Origin: Diphasiastrum complanatum
Lineage: Eukaryota > Streptophyta > Lycopodiopsida > Lycopodiales > Lycopodiaceae
DNA: 64,000 nucleotides
Direction: 5' to 3'
Assembly (NCBI GenBank): GCA_029204225.1
Contig: CM055100.1
Span: forward strand, 53,937,539 to 54,001,538
Shown: positions 1 through 14,100 of the stretch, piece after piece
Position numbering within the stretch: the first letter of the stretch is position 1
Layout: every line of letters starts with the position of its first letter
Program-made: the position numbers and the translations under genes
The notes under the pieces: generated by a model
The model's database searches: none
Seen by the model: the letters and a program-made list of their open reading frames with translations, nothing else
What the model was told of the DNA's origin: nothing

Positions 1-21
1 GGACTATATCAAAAATAGTTC

Positions 22-263
22 AACTCATTTGTATTGTGGCAATCAAAGTACTTTAGCTTTGTCACTTAATCCTAGGTTTCATTCTAGGAGTAAAAATATT
101 GAGTTCAAATATCATTATGTCAACAAACAAGTCTATTTATTTACTACATAAAATGATTAATGACTACAAATATTTTTACTAGATCTTTAAATTTTGAGAA
201 TCAATATTGCGCAATGTTGAATTTTAAAGATCAAAGCATTCCAAAATTCTCATTAAGGGAGAG
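22..263 (+). mobile_element. Ty1/copia RNase H C-terminus plus polypurine tract (fragment)
   Basis: Frame-corrected translation near 30-150 gives a decayed copia RNase H tail resembling LYCGNQSTLALSLNPRFHSR, the segment that normally reads 'LYCDNQSAIALSxNPxFHxRTKHI'. Several stops follow. At 253-263 a purine run (ttaagggagag) stands directly before TGTTGGAGTTTCAC, the usual layout of polypurine tract and 3' LTR start. The upstream part of the element lies outside the window. The family is clear; boundaries are approximate. Confidence 0.7.
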
Positions 264-720
264 TGTTGGAGTTTCACAATCTATTGAGTTAAATTCTTAA
301 TGTGGTCTTGTCACAAAAACTTTTATAGCAAAAAACTTTGTACTCCTGAATGAAGTCGCAAAGTTGCATTCCTTTCACGATTAGAAAATAGCAACAAAGG
401 TGATTTATTGCTTATTTTCTTAAAGCGATGGTTGTGCAAATGTAATTACATTGTTTAGGAGGATTAGATACCATTAATATATAGTTTACCTAGACATAGA
501 TATAGGATGAAATTGAAAGACAAATTAACAAAGCAAGAAAAAGTGCAAACGAATTGGACTCTCTCGTTCATAATTTCATAAGCTCTAAAATTGCCTTCTA
601 CGCAAGACACAATTGGGTGGGCTTTGAGAATGATCCAATCTTTTCAAGATTCGATATGGTCCTCTATATCTAGCGTACAATTTGTAATGCCTGCTGGTAC
701 GCATTACACTAATTTCCTTT
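264..720 (+). mobile_element. Probable start of a copia 3' LTR
   Basis: Begins TGTTGGAG immediately after the polypurine tract. No second copy is in the window, so the right end is unknown and the end given is a guess limited by the next fragment. Confidence 0.4.
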
Positions 721-723
721 GGG

Positions 724-971
724 ATTCGTAAATACATTCAATCACCCACTTGAAAGTCTTGAGGCAAATTTTTTAGATTAGCATAATGTCTGTCCCTATC
801 TTGGGCACTCTTAGCATTCTCATATGCTCTTTGTACCATTTCTTGCACATCGTGCAGGGAATTCACTACTTTTTGAAACTTGATCATTCGAGTCTCTACC
901 GTAGTGGGTGATCTAGGCTCAAAACCATACATAAGCATGAACGAGCTAATGCTTACTATTGAAACAAGCAA
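724..971 (-). pseudogene. Ty3/gypsy integrase C-terminal fragment
   Basis: The minus-strand frame contains [12 protein letters not shown] followed by RMIKFQKVVNSLHDVQEMVQ and [10 protein letters not shown]. This is nearly the same as the integrase of the chromovirus at 7954-12911 (8.8-9.0 kb). Only about 80 residues remain and both ends are cut. It is a dead relic. Confidence 0.8.
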
Positions 972-3650
972 TCTGCATCAAGGATACCTACCTCTCCAAG
1001 GAGAGTGCCATCAAAAGACATATGCACATACCATTTGATCTTTTGATCATGCACGTTATCCGCTCTTAAACAATCAAGTATGAACTAGAATCTTAACTAT
1101 GATTCGTCAATCATAATTCCTCAAATCCTTATCCTATACTCGATGATATGAAAACGTGAATATTAGTATTATTATAAACACATGAGTTGCTCTTAAAAAT
1201 CCTTTCCACAAGGAAAGTTCCAAACTTATCTAACTCACTTAAGATGCCTATATAAGAATTATAATCCTCAAAACATCCTCACCCCAGACATGGCACCAAG
1301 TCTCATTCCAAAGTTAGGATTCAATCTAGAGTGCATCTAGATTCTATTACTCTTAAGTTCTAATCTAGAATAACTTAAGATTCACTGGAACTTCCTTACG
1401 AGAAGTTCTAACTTCTGGCTTTCCTCAACTATCCAACTCCACCTGAGTTTCCGGGATAACATTCATTCCTTTCAACCGATAAAAGATTAAGGCCAAAAGT
1501 TTTCGTGTATTCTAAATGAAACCAAAAATAGATCATAAAGGTTGAGACTTATAATCAATACATTTCAACAACAATATCCATAAGTAAAGTTATATTGTTG
1601 ATTCAAACAACTAACTCATAAATAGCACTCTTGACTCGGTTAGTTCTATTGGATCTAGAAAATATTTGAATGTCTAGGTGTGGATCAAAGATACCACATT
1701 CAATTTGATTCTAATCCCACCTAGATCTATAAGCAATTCTCACCGAGATATCACTATTACCTAGCAAGAAATTGTCTCTATACAATTCCTATCAATATGC
1801 TTATGTTTTACTGACCAGTTTATGCATGCATTAAGCTTAGTCCAAGGAACACTTTGTAGATTCACGAGATTATAAGTTTTTACAACAGAATTTATGATCT
1901 CACAAAGATTTACTACATATCATATCTCTACAAATTTTCCACAATCTGTAAGCAACACATTTTTAATTGAGAATCTTGTAACCTAGTTAACTCTAAGAAA
2001 GAATATTTCTCAAATAGTGCTATTCATACCAAAATCTCAACCAAAGATTATTTCAAAAGAATATATTGTTAAAGTGATTTTCATTTCCTGCATCAACTCA
2101 CGGATCCTAGTTCTTACTAAGATCAAGCTGATTACATTTCGCAAGGAACTAGTTCCAACAAAGCACTTCTTAAATAGAACTCTCTAGTTCTGATACAAAT
2201 CGATTGGATTCATAATCAATAACTTATCTACTACCAGAATGTGTTCTAATTTGCCTTCCCTTACATTTTCCAACTATAACTCACACACAAGGTTCCAATA
2301 CAATAAAAAAACATCCTATCCATCATGATTCCAAAAACGGGTCCCCCATCTGCACATATTATGCGTTCCTCCAAGAATCAATGCAACAGATGTTTCACAT
2401 AGATAACTTCCTATCCACCTACTTCTCCCCCTTTTAATAGGAAACCTCACAAGTTTCCATTAGGTGTCATATCCATCGAGATATGGCCTAGGATAAGTTT
2501 GCAACAAAAATCTCAAAAAATAGGAAAATTCCTATCTACATGTATTACATCAATGTAACTTAATACAACTAATGTCCAAACACATTTAGATAAATGGCTT
2601 ATCCAAATATTTTAATCGGTGGCTAAAGAATTTGCTACCTCTTAGTAAAATTCTAGGGAATAATAACTACAAATTAGAAAACAATTTGGTTAACCATTCA
2701 TGTGACATCGTCCAAGGTCAACGGGGTAAAAATAATTACCTTCCCAAAGAATCATATGAAATCGGGTTAATTATTGTGAAGAAATTTACTAATATATTCT
2801 TAGAATAAAAAAATAGCTTGTAGGGTTTCCGATTTTGTAAATTTGAGATATCCATAAGGGGTCATGACCTATACCTCAAATTTTCAACAAAACACCCTCT
2901 TGTGACCATTATTATTTCGCATCATTTTAGATTTACGGCCACACACTGGTCAACTTGATCCAGCTAGTTTCAGATCTCCCCTTTGGAATTGCCTGGGTCC
3001 CAATACCACCACAGGTTCTTCCTCCAGGAAAACCGTCCACTTTTTGATTTAATCGTCCAAAAATCGAATTTTGGAATTACTTATATAACTTTTGAGTAAC
3101 TCGGTACTATGTGAAGTTCTCGGGAATTGTCTATCTTCCCTTTTCATAATCTCGACGGTCACATTAGAAAATTTTGGTCTCGCCCAAAAAGTTTTGGAAG
3201 TTGACAGATTTAGAAATGGGAAGGAATGAGTAGGAATTATACCACTAAAGAACAAATTTGCCAGCTAGAAATTCTTTAGCAACAAGGTGAATTAATTATT
3301 CGTACAATAAAAGTTGCAATTAATTTACCTTGTATTTACATAGCCGAGCCTAATGATCCTTTCTAATGGATTTGATTTGAAACTTTCAGGTGCCAATCAA
3401 ATTAATTATCGGTTTTTTCTTTTTCTCTTTTGGTGTACAATGATATCGGCAAATTTTTTTCTCCCATTGCTACAAGCTTTGTTTTTCAAAATCAGGGCAA
3501 TTTGACCACTTTCTTTTAATTCGGGACTTTCATGAACTGAGAAAGAGTAATGGATTTATATGAGTACCACATGTTTATTAGTTAGTTTGCTTGGGTCGCC
3601 AATGCAATTTTCAAGAAAATTCATTTTCATGAAATCCATTGCTTGCTTGA
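972..3650. other. A/T-rich stretch without recognised genes
   Basis: Six-frame reading shows only short open frames with no domain I recognise. Base composition is like the surrounding repeats, so this is probably decayed transposon DNA or the distal 5' flank of PTP1. No RNA gene was seen. Confidence 0.5.
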
Positions 3651-3673
3651 CTCAACCCATTACACCTTTCCAT

Positions 3674-4107
3674 TAAGGTCCCACAAAAAGTATGATATTG
3701 CCCAATATGATATAAAAATCAATTTGCAATGATGGAGAAAGCTTATGAATAGGAGAGAGATGTCAAACCGACAACATACGGCTACCATTACCACAATCTG
3801 GCGTACACTAGTGAGAGCCCAATGGGTATACTTATACCCTCCATGGCCCATGCATCACTAGTAGTGCACTATGACACCTCATTGGACATCTCTACAACCT
3901 ATCTGGGCCACATCATCCAGTTTCCCTATGACTCACTGATAGACTCATAAAAATCCACCATCAAGAGTTTAGGCCAGCAATCATTGATTATGACTATATA
4001 CACATGAGGGCCCCAAACCCCTCATAATCATAATTAAGTTACAGGTCGAGATAGGCCTGCTGACCTCTAATGGGACAAACAATCCGAGATCAGTCGTGGG
4101 CATGACA
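3674..4107 (-). mobile_element. Degenerate solo LTR of the chromovirus family
   Basis: The right two thirds (from cactagtgagagccc near 3808 to gtgggcatgaca at 4107) match the LTRs at 7954-8435, 12062-12911 and 36118-36612. On the minus strand it begins TGTCATGCCC. The left third is strongly diverged. No internal region adjoins it, so it is a solo or truncated LTR. I could not fix a target duplication. Confidence 0.7.
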
Positions 4108-4886
4108 CTATATTGTAGTTCAAAAGCAAAATTGAGGTAAACTTGTAAGTCATATTGTTGGCATGGTACATGCCACATCATAGCATTGGGGAACATAGGA
4201 GGCCCCTAGGGGCCGCATATCTTGGAGGCACGTTGGGGGTTTGAGCCCAACGTTTTTTTTTGGAAAATTCTTGGCTGACCAAAGTGCCACATCGTCAGGC
4301 AGCCAAAGCATAATCCCTAATGAAATCGAAAATTGGAAGTCTTTATGATGTGCATGCGAGTGCCCAAGACAATGGTGCTAGTGCTCGCCATGCCTGCAGG
4401 TAGCTGGTAGCTGGTGCAGGTGAGAAAATAACACATGCTCACAAAACCGGAACCAATGCTCGTGAAAAACCAATATGTATGCACGTGACAAAATTTTTCT
4501 CAAGCACTCATCTAGTCATGGAAGGCTAGGGCAGGCCATTTATGAAGCTAAGTTCCTAGAGAGTACTCGGGATTCAAGCCTGCACCTTTATGACGTCAGT
4601 CAACAACTCTACCCATACACCCCACTAGGATGGAGGATGTGGTGAGATTGTTAATTTGTTATGAGTGTGCCTGGCCAAATCCCTCACTACAAGAAAAAAT
4701 GAATGCCAATATTAGAGCTAGGTTTTCAAGGATTTGTACATCCCCGAGCCAAACTCTTATTATTCTGTTCTAAAAGCTTAGACAATTCTGTGGTAAAAAA
4801 CGGGTAGAAAGCTCTTTAAACTCTTGGCGCTCATCAGCAAGGGCCAAGGTGAGAGACACAGCAAGAATCGACACATAACCATCACC
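4108..4886 (+). promoter_or_regulatory. 5' flank and 5' UTR of PTP1
   Basis: No coding potential is recognised. The stretch lies between a dead LTR and the PTP1 start codon. It contains A/T-rich sequence near 4730-4800 and an in-frame open stretch from about 4824 to the chosen ATG. No convincing TATA box could be placed, so promoter assignment is positional only. Confidence 0.35.
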
Positions 4887-5156
4887 ATGTCTTCTAATGA
4901 AGATTTCAAATCTCCAGTGACTCCCACTGCAGCGCTTCCTTCAAATCAGAGCGCTGCGCACAAGCCCTTTAGAAGAAGTTATGATCAGAAAATGGATTTG
5001 AGAAGGGACATAATCGAACGTGAAAGCGAAGATCTTTATTTGCCTGCTTTCACTACTAAGCAGCTAAATTTTTGCCGAGAGGCTTTGAAGAGGTTAAAAA
5101 TGAAGAAAGCAGATACTGGTCGGAGGCTAATAGACAGAGAATTCGAAACAATGACG
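4887..5156 (+). CDS. PTP1: PTP1 exon 1
   Basis: Ninety codons from [10 protein letters not shown], a low-complexity N-terminus, through LTTK-like [17 protein letters not shown] and ending REFETMT. The join to exon 2 (VHRLKSYE) gives [14 protein letters not shown], which lines up with EF..LQ..R in plant PTP1. The donor is ACG|GTGCCA, weaker than consensus; the open frame continues to 5195 but departs from the family there. Phase 0. Confidence 0.8.
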
Positions 5157-8100
5157 GTGCCACGCTTACTCTGTCATCGTTTCAAGTCTCACTAGTGCAA
5201 ACTTAATATTGACTTTTGCAAGTTTAGAGTTCTGCACTATCAATATAGACTCAAATTTTTTTGCAGGGATCGGAACTCCCGCATCTTGCTTCGCTTGTGT
5301 AGTATTGCATGTTTCTCTTCAATTGAAATATCCATGTCTCTGTGTAGATTTGAGGTGCTATCTTTTGGCCATTTCTCTTTCTTAATTTCAACGAGAAAAC
5401 TATATGTCCTATTTATTATGGTCAGTTCACTCCACGTGTAACTATTTGTGGGTTGTTCTTAAATATGCACTGACAAGTTTGTAATTGCCATTTTAACATT
5501 CTTCCACTCTTTTAAAACAGCCGATGGCTAATGTCATGACTCTTTACACAAAAGATCAATGTGAGGATAGCCTTCATCTGTATGGGAGGCACAACAAATT
5601 CGGTTAAGATCATTTGGTGTGAAATAGGAGCTTGCCACGTATCATTCATGACAACAGACCTAAAGAAGTGAGAAACTAGCCCTATCAAATATCAGAGTCC
5701 AATTTACCATGCCTCCCTTGCATATATAGCTGTGGGAGTGACCAAGGTGTGTAAAAGAATATGTTTGCTTTTGGCATCCCTTATATGTTACCTAAAATGC
5801 TCGTTAGTGACTAGGGAGGAATGCCCTTTCCTAGTAGTTGCATTTCTCATTCCAAAAATGGTTCATGTGAAGACCATTCCATTCGAAAATTTATCTCTAC
5901 ATGAAAGGTTGAGAGTTTTTGAAGACCTTGATTTTAATTTTCTTTACACTGACCTCTAGTCCTCTTGTTCGGCAGTAGGGTCCTAATGTGTCTGTGTTGC
6001 TGCAAACCCTCTCTAGATGGAAAAAGCATAATGATGCCATTTGTGTATACCAAAATATCCGTGAGCTTGCAGCCTGATAGCCATCGTCAACTCGTGAATC
6101 TAAAATAGGAGAGCGATTGTGAGAAATGGAGATCCTTTATTCTATGAATAAGCATGTGCGATGGAACTAATCCAAAGAAGGCTTGCCTGAATTCGTGGAA
6201 ATAGCAATATAATTGTTCCTACCTATAGGTTTTGCCTCTTTGATGAGTGCCCTAAGAGTGAATATGTTTTTTGCAGCAGAGTGATGTGCCCTAAAATTAC
6301 AACTGTCCCATAGCATGTATGTAGTTGTCTAGCCTTGCCTCCTGTAGAGCTTAAATGACCCGTAAAGCATGTATCTCTATCAGACACTATGAATGACGTT
6401 AACCCAATAAGTCTGAATACATGCTTTATGAATAGATCAACTACCCCAGGTGAATCTAATTTTGTATGTGAATCACTCTCCCATCTTCCCTCTGGAATAG
6501 GCAAGCGCGTAACGATCCAAGAACTTTAATCTTTTCGGCTTTGTTAACTTGACACTTTAAACAACTTGTCACTTAACTATGGACATCTTTGGTAATCTTA
6601 GGCCACCAGAAATAACGTCGGATCAACTCATAGGTCTTATCCACACTAGGATGACTTGCACTAAGGCTATCATGACAGGAATGCAAGATTTTCTTACGCA
6701 ACTCCTCACAAGTTGGAATGAGAAACTTGCCATTCCTCTTAACAAAACCATCCGCGATGGTATACTTAAGATAAGTCCGAGCAAAGGGAATAGAGCTCTC
6801 CTCCTAAGACTCTGCATGGCCATGACTTACCTCAAGCTCCACTTTCTTACAACGAGGATCCTCTAGTTGAGCCTTCTTAACTCAACTAATAGGTCATTTT
6901 CAATGACCACAAATGACATTACATACACTATCCGAGACAATGCATTAGCCACTCGATTTTTTGCCCCTTTCGTAGACCAAATTTCCATTTGAAATTCTTG
7001 CATAAGTTTAGACCATCTAGCCCGTCGGCCTTTGAGATCGGGTTGTTTGCAGAAATACCTCAAGGGATCATGATCAGTGTACATTGTACACATAAAACTC
7101 GGATCCGTTCAAATAATGCCTCCGTACCTTTAACGCATGGATGATGGATGATCGATAACAACTCTTTCTCGTGAGTTGGATAATTCTGCTATGCCGAGGT
7201 GAGCTTCTTGCTCTTGAAGACTACACGCCTTCCCTCCTACATCAGCATCGCCTCAACAACAATGTCACTCGCATCCATATGAAGTATATAGGGTTTTAGA
7301 GGGTCAACATTTTTTAGAGTGACGCACTCAGCGATAGCTTGCTTAAATTGATCAAAGCTTGCTTGCTACAATTCAGTCCACTCACCCTTGTTCTTTTGAG
7401 TTAAATCAATCAAAGGTGCTGCGATACTGGAGTAATCCTCAAATTATATTCTATAAAACAATGTTAGGAAAGATTGCAATGTTGTCAAATTAGCTGGCAC
7501 ATGCCATGCAACGATTATGGCAACTTTCTTAGGATCTGGTCTTACTCCATTAGCAGTCACAATCTAACCTAGATACTCAATTTCTTTTTTAAAAATTTCG
7601 CTCTTTTTTGCATTAGCAAACAATTTGTTTTCCCTCAGAGTAGACAACATTGTCCTAAGGTGAGTCACATGCTTGGCCTCACCTGCACCGTAAGACAAAA
7701 TATAATCAATAAAATTTACTACAAACTTACCCATATACGATCTAAGCACATCATTCAACAACATCAGGAAGCTAGCTGGCGCGTTAGTTAAACCAAAGGG
7801 CATCACATGATACTCATAGCGACCAAACCGAGTTCGGAAGGCAGGTTTATGAACATCCTGAACCCTAATGTGATGATACCCACTCTTCAAGTCTCTTACC
7901 AAACATAGTAGCGCCATGAGGAGCATCTAGCAACTCATCAATATGTGGCATAGTATAAAGTCCTACACACATGATACTATCCTAAGCATGCCAAACAAAG
8001 CAACAACAAAGGGAACGGGTGGTGGATAAACCAACCCAACCAAACCTAGATCGTACGGATCTAGTCCCCAAGCTATGGATCAATCACAGTCATGGAAAGA

Positions 8101-11100
8101 GGAATCACACTAGCAGGATGTAGCTACCAATCACAGAATCAAGCATGCACTAGTGAGAGCCCAATAGGTAAACTTATACCCTCCAAGGCCCATGCACCAC
8201 TAGTAGTGCACTGGACACCTCTGCAGCCTATCTGGGCCACGTCATCCAGTTCCCTAATGACTCATTGATAGACCCATACCAACTCCGCCACCATGTGTTT
8301 AGTCCTACAACCATTAATTATGACCATGTACACATAAGGACCCCAATTCCCATATAGTCACAATTAACTTACGGGTTGTTGGTCTACCGGTCCCTAGCGT
8401 GGACACGCTACCCGAGACCAGTCATGGGCATGACATTCTTCCCCCCTTATTCAAGTTCTGTCCTCATAGCTTAAAACTGGGAAAGTTCCTCCTTAAGCTT
8501 CCTTCCTGTTCCCAGGAATCATCATCGTCTGTACACCCCTTCCATCGAACCAGATGCTCGGTAACTATACGATTCCTTAATCGTTTAGTTCTTGTATCCA
8601 AGATCTTTTCGGGTTCAAATCGAGACACACCCGATGATTCATCCAACAGGTTCAATTGATCTCCAGATCCAAGATGCTCTCCTTCACATAGACTCTTCTT
8701 GAGTCGGCTTACGTGAAATACCGGATGCACTTGAGATCCTTCCGGGAGTTCCAATTGGTAAGCTAGGGATCCGATCTTTTTCAAGATCTGATACGGTCCT
8801 ATCAGATCTTGGAAGTCTCTTGGTGATCTTTTCAGATTTGCATAATGTCGGTCCCTATCTTGGGCACACTGAACATTTTCACGTGCAATCTGTAGCATTT
8901 CCTGCATATCATGTAGGAAATCCGCTACTTTTTGAACCTTGATCATCCGAGTCTCTACTGCAATGGGTGACCTAGGCTCAAATCCGTACATAAGCATAAA
9001 CGGGCTATAACCGGTAGCCAAATGCTTACAACTACTATAGACAAACTCGATCAATGGAAGATACTTCTCCCAATCACATTGTCGTTGGGAAACATATGCC
9101 CGAAGCATTTGTTCCATCGTTTGATTTGTTCTTTTCGTCTGTCCATCCATCTCAGGATGATCAGAAGAACCCAAGCAAACACGACCGACCAAAAGTGACT
9201 GGTGAACTTCGGATCGCGATCGCTCACAATATCACTTGCTAATCCGTAAAGTCTAAACAAACGCTCTACAAATGTCGGAGCTAAATCAGAAGCCTTCGCG
9301 ATGGTCTTTATTGGAATAAACGTAGCCAATTTGGTAAGATGGTCGACTACAACCCAAATTGCATCATGCTGTTTATTCGTCCGCGGTAACCCAACCACGA
9401 AATCCATGGAAATACTATCCCATCTCTTATCCGGGATATCCAATGGATGCAACAATCCACCAGCCTTATGGCGCTCTTACTGATTCAACTGGCATTGGTC
9501 ACACTTGAACAAAGGGCTTGAGTTTTGGCCAATAAAAGTCCCTTCGTACCAAATCTAATGTACGATGTATGCCGGGATGTCTTGCGCATGGTGAGTCATG
9601 ACATTCAGAAAGAATTTTATTTTTAATAACATCCACATCAGGCACACAAACCTTCCGTTTCCTGAACAAAAGTCCATTACGGATAGAGCAGTCATCAGCA
9701 CCCTTTTTATCCTTCTCCCCTGACTGATCACCATGAACATCAGTCTCGCTTGATGTTACTGCTAGAACCCTATTCTAGATTGGTCCAAAATTTGGGTCTT
9801 TCTCATAAAGACCTCTCAGGGAGAGATAAAAGTCTATACTGATCTGAGTGAAGGAAAGTTCGTTCACTTCACCAATTCGACTAAGTGCATCAGCTATTTG
9901 ATTAGAGGTGCCTTTGATATACCACACTTCAAAGTCAAATTCTTGCATGAGTTCTGCCCATCTGGCCTTACGACCTCTCAAATCATTTTGATTACAGAAA
10001 TACTTTAAAGGTTGGTGATCTGTGTTAACCACGAACTTACTACCATACAGGTAATGTCTCCATGATTTCAAAGCATGGATCACCGCAAAAAGCTCTTTTT
10101 CCTGCGTGGTATACCTGACCTGTGCATCGGCTAGTTTTTTACTTTCAAGGCAACGGGCTGGCCCTCCTGTAAGAGAACAACTCCAATAGCCGTATCACTT
10201 GCGTCAGTGTTTATGACGAACGACAAATCTGGATCCGCTATCCTCAAGACTGGAGCTGAGGCAATTAGAAGCTTGATTTTCCGAAAACTCTCATCTAACT
10301 TCTCATTCCATCTTATGGGAGGACTTGGCCTACCTTTGCGACTTTTAACTCCTTTCAACATATTGTTGAGAGATGTAGCAATCTTTGAATACTCCTCTCT
10401 GCGAATGTATGGAAAAACACAGTGAAACCTAAGAATGACTTAAGTTCACACACCGTTTGAGGGGAGGCCATTCCACTACCATCTTCACCTTTTCCTCGTC
10501 AATTTTGATCCCAAAAGAGGTGATCTTATGACCAAGGTAAAGAAGTTCCTTTTTAAAGAATTCACACTTTGACTCCTTTGCATAAAGCTTCTCTTGTCTT
10601 AAGGTGTGTAAGACAGTACGGAGATGCTTAGCATGCTCTTTGAGTGTTCTACTGTAGATCAAAATATCGTCTAGAAACACTACTACAAACTTTCTCGTAG
10701 TGGCCAAACCTGGTCCTAAAACCGGTTTTAGATACATCTTCTGTATGTATCCTGATCTGATGGTATCCCGTACGTAGATCAATTTTCGTGAAGTATTTAG
10801 CTCCATCCAACCGATCTATGAGATCATCCATCTTGGGTAGCGGGTATATATTTTTTACCGTAAATTTGTTCAGACCCTTGTAATCCACACATAACCAAAA
10901 ACCCTCATCTTTCTTACTCTTGAGAAGGACAGGTGCTCCCCATGGAGACTTACTTGGTCTGATGTGCCCCATCCTGAGATTTTTCTTGATTTGCCTAGCC
11001 ACTTCCTCCTCTTCCTTTTGACTAAACCGGTATGGTTGTCTGAAGATAGGACGGCAGTCGGGCAAAAGATCTATCTTATGGTCCACCGACCAAGTGGGTG

Positions 11101-14100
11101 GTAGTCCATAAGGTAGCTGTTTCGGAAAAACTTCACCAAATTCTTGTTTCAAATCTTGCAGTAGCTGTTGTTCCTGATGCGAACTTTCGGTGTTAAAACA
11201 TGAAAACTCATTCACATCACCAACATCACAATGCATACGAGATTTTAAAACCAAATGAAAGAGTTCATACTCAGAATCATGAAGTTTTTCTATTAATTCA
11301 GCCGAGGAATCATCGGCGATGGAAGTACATCAGTCTCTCCAGAAATAGAGACTATTTGATCAAACTTATTTTTAAACACCAAAGTATGGTTTTTAAAATC
11401 TATTGCTAATGAATCAGATTTATCGAAAAACCATTCATAACCCAAGATCACATCACTCCTGTCTAGATTCATGACATGGAAGTCCAACGGCTCAACATGG
11501 TCCTGCATGCGAAGCTCTAAATTTGAGACTTTGACATCCCATATCTCAGTATCCAACCCCGAGGCAAGACGGACCACATACCGGTGATCACTGGCCATGG
11601 TGGGTACTCGGAGCTTCTGCACAAGTCGAGCATTCAAAAAAATGTGAGTACTACCTAAATCAGATAGTACATTTACGTCTTTCCCTAATATATTGCCTCT
11701 CACGCGAAACAATTGACTGGGCTTGAAAGAAAGTGTACTGAAATTGCAAGCACAAGCACAACTATTTAACAAATTGACTTCCAATTTATCTGTCGGTAAA
11801 TCCACTGCCATAAAACTTGACGACTTTGTTTTCCGTTCGGGGCACTATTTAGCACGGTGCCCGAGTTTATTGCAAAGAAAACACAAATTTTGCTTCAGTG
11901 CTGCCAACCGTGCTTTGTCTTTTACCACCAGCTTCTTCTTGTTCTTTTTCTTCTTAGACTGTTGGTACACCTTTGCTTCCAGCTCGTCGAAAAATTGCTT
12001 CTTCTGCTTATTTGTTGACTTTTCCATTTTGGGTTTCAGGGGCGTTTGGCTCTGATGCCAATATAAAGTCCTACACACAGGATACTATCCTAAGCATGCC
12101 AAACAAAGCAACAACAAAGGGAACGGGTGGTGGATAAACCAACCCAACCAAACCTAGATCGTACGGATCTAGCCCCCAAGCTATGGACCAATCACAGTCA
12201 TGGAAAGAGGAATCACACTAGCAGCATGTAGCTACCAATCACAGAATCAAGCATACACTAGTGAGAGCCCAATAGGTATACTTATACCCTCCAAGGCCCA
12301 TGCACCACTAGTAGTGCACCTCACTGGACACCTCTGCAGCCTATCTAGGCCACGTCATCCAGTTCCCTAATGACTCACTGAAAGACCCATACCAACTCCA
12401 CCACCATGTGTTTAGGCCTACAACCATTAATTATGACCATGTACACATAAGGGCCTGTAATAGATCCTAACACCACAGTAGGGAAAACACTAACTGATCC
12501 ACCCAACCTTGCCTACTCCCTGATATAGAGTAAGCCCCTCCTAGCCCAGTGTGAGGACTGGTAGCATGCTACTGCCAAGTGTCGGCCACGTGGCACTGAC
12601 GTGGCCGACTGCACGTCGGGACCCAACTGGGGGCCCTATCCTGCTGACAGGGTCCCTAGGCTGTGTTAGGCCCGCCATGGCTATGGACCGTGCTGGGGCA
12701 CACTACTCACACTGTCTTGCCCTGTTGGTCATGTACTCTGGACACGACCCTGACTGTGGTATCTGACCTATCTGTGTTCTCTAGGGTTCGGCACTGGTTA
12801 CGAGCTCGTAACAGGGCCCCAATTCCCTTATAGTCACAATTAACTTACGGGTTGTTGGTCTACTGATCCCTAGCGTGGACACGCTACTCGAGACCAGTCA
12901 TGGGCATGACACATAGGATAATTGATGGTTAATAGTTTTCTTGTTTAGGCCTTGATATCCACACACGTACACCAAGAACCATCCGTCCTTTTTACTAGAA
13001 TGATGGGCGAGGCAAAAGGTGAAAAGCTAGGTTTGATCTGTGTATGTGCAAGCGAACTCTGGATCTGGATGGTCAAGGAAGACGCTGGAGCTTCGGTCGT
13101 CGAGCTGGAATGTCAATCTCACTATCCGAAGTATCCTCCCTAACTCTTTTCTGAAAGAAAAGTGTAATATGTGGCTTGCTGTGGTCAACATCCTGATCAT
13201 CTGACAGAAGAGAAGATCTCAAAGAGAACATCTCTCGTAATAGCAAACCAACACATCTCGCATCTGGATAGGCAAAGAAGGAACCAAGTGTGAGTGGAAT
13301 GTCCAGATAGAGACAATGGTATCTGCCTCTGATCTCATAGTAAGCTGGACATCTGAAAATAAAGTGAAACTCATCCTCAACCTCCTGTACTATACAACAC
13401 TGACAGATCCGTAAGGGTCGTGGCGTGTCTGTGTATCTTCCTGTCTCAATAGCGAGCTGATGAGAAGAGACCCAAAGCTGACCAATGTGGTAGCGCAAGC
13501 CAAAAGACAACACCTAAGAGAGATAACTCGGTCTGACGGGAAGCCCTGAAGCATCAAGGTGAAGAAAGTGAATGTGATAGAACCGAAGCTTAACCCGTGA
13601 TGGACCTAGGTGAGACCAGACTGTGTGTATGTATGCTCTGTAGATCTGTCGGCGAATGAACGCATGAGTCCCATTTGGGAGGTCAGACATAGATAATCCT
13701 TGTAGAAAGTCCAAAGCATACTGAAACCATGAGGACTTAGCCCGCTGCCCTGCCAAAGTGTGAGAAGATGTAAAAGCCGCTACCACGTATCCGGAAGAAT
13801 CAAGCTCCGAGACTCTGTGAATGAATGTGATGATCCTGAAAATAGCCTCTACAATCAGTGGAGGAGAAGCAAACTCCGCCAAAATAATCTCATGAGGAAC
13901 TGACTGCTTGGCCTGAATCATCCGGCTAAGCATGTGAATCTGCAAACGCGAGATGTCACTCCAAGTGTCTCTAGATAAGCCTGGACACCATCTCTCTGCT
14001 GAATACAGTGCAATTGGAGAAACAGTCGAAGAGAAAAGGCGACAGCGTGTATCGTAATAAGTAGAGGAAAACCTCTCCATCTGAACAAGAGCAGAGCGCC

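Larger units (their letters stand above)
7954..12911 (-). mobile_element. Chromovirus (Ty3/gypsy), LTR to LTR, gag-deleted
   Basis: Complete borders: LTRs at 7954-8435 and 12062-12911, a 5-bp target duplication CATAG at 7949-7953 and 12912-12916, PBS and polypurine tract. Pol order is protease, RT, RNase H, integrase, chromodomain. The gag capsid is missing: only about 70 residues precede the zinc knuckle. Frameshifts and stops interrupt pol, so it is non-autonomous. The LTR is unusual in ending ..TTTATA instead of ..CA, while its start is canonical TG. Confidence 0.9.

Noticed and set aside
5732-5959. 75-residue frame as a gene
   Set aside because: No start context, splice sites or family; inside PTP1 intron 1 and probably chance.
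12551-12766. 71-residue plus-strand frame
   Set aside because: Lies wholly inside the solo LTR with its GGGCC duplications.
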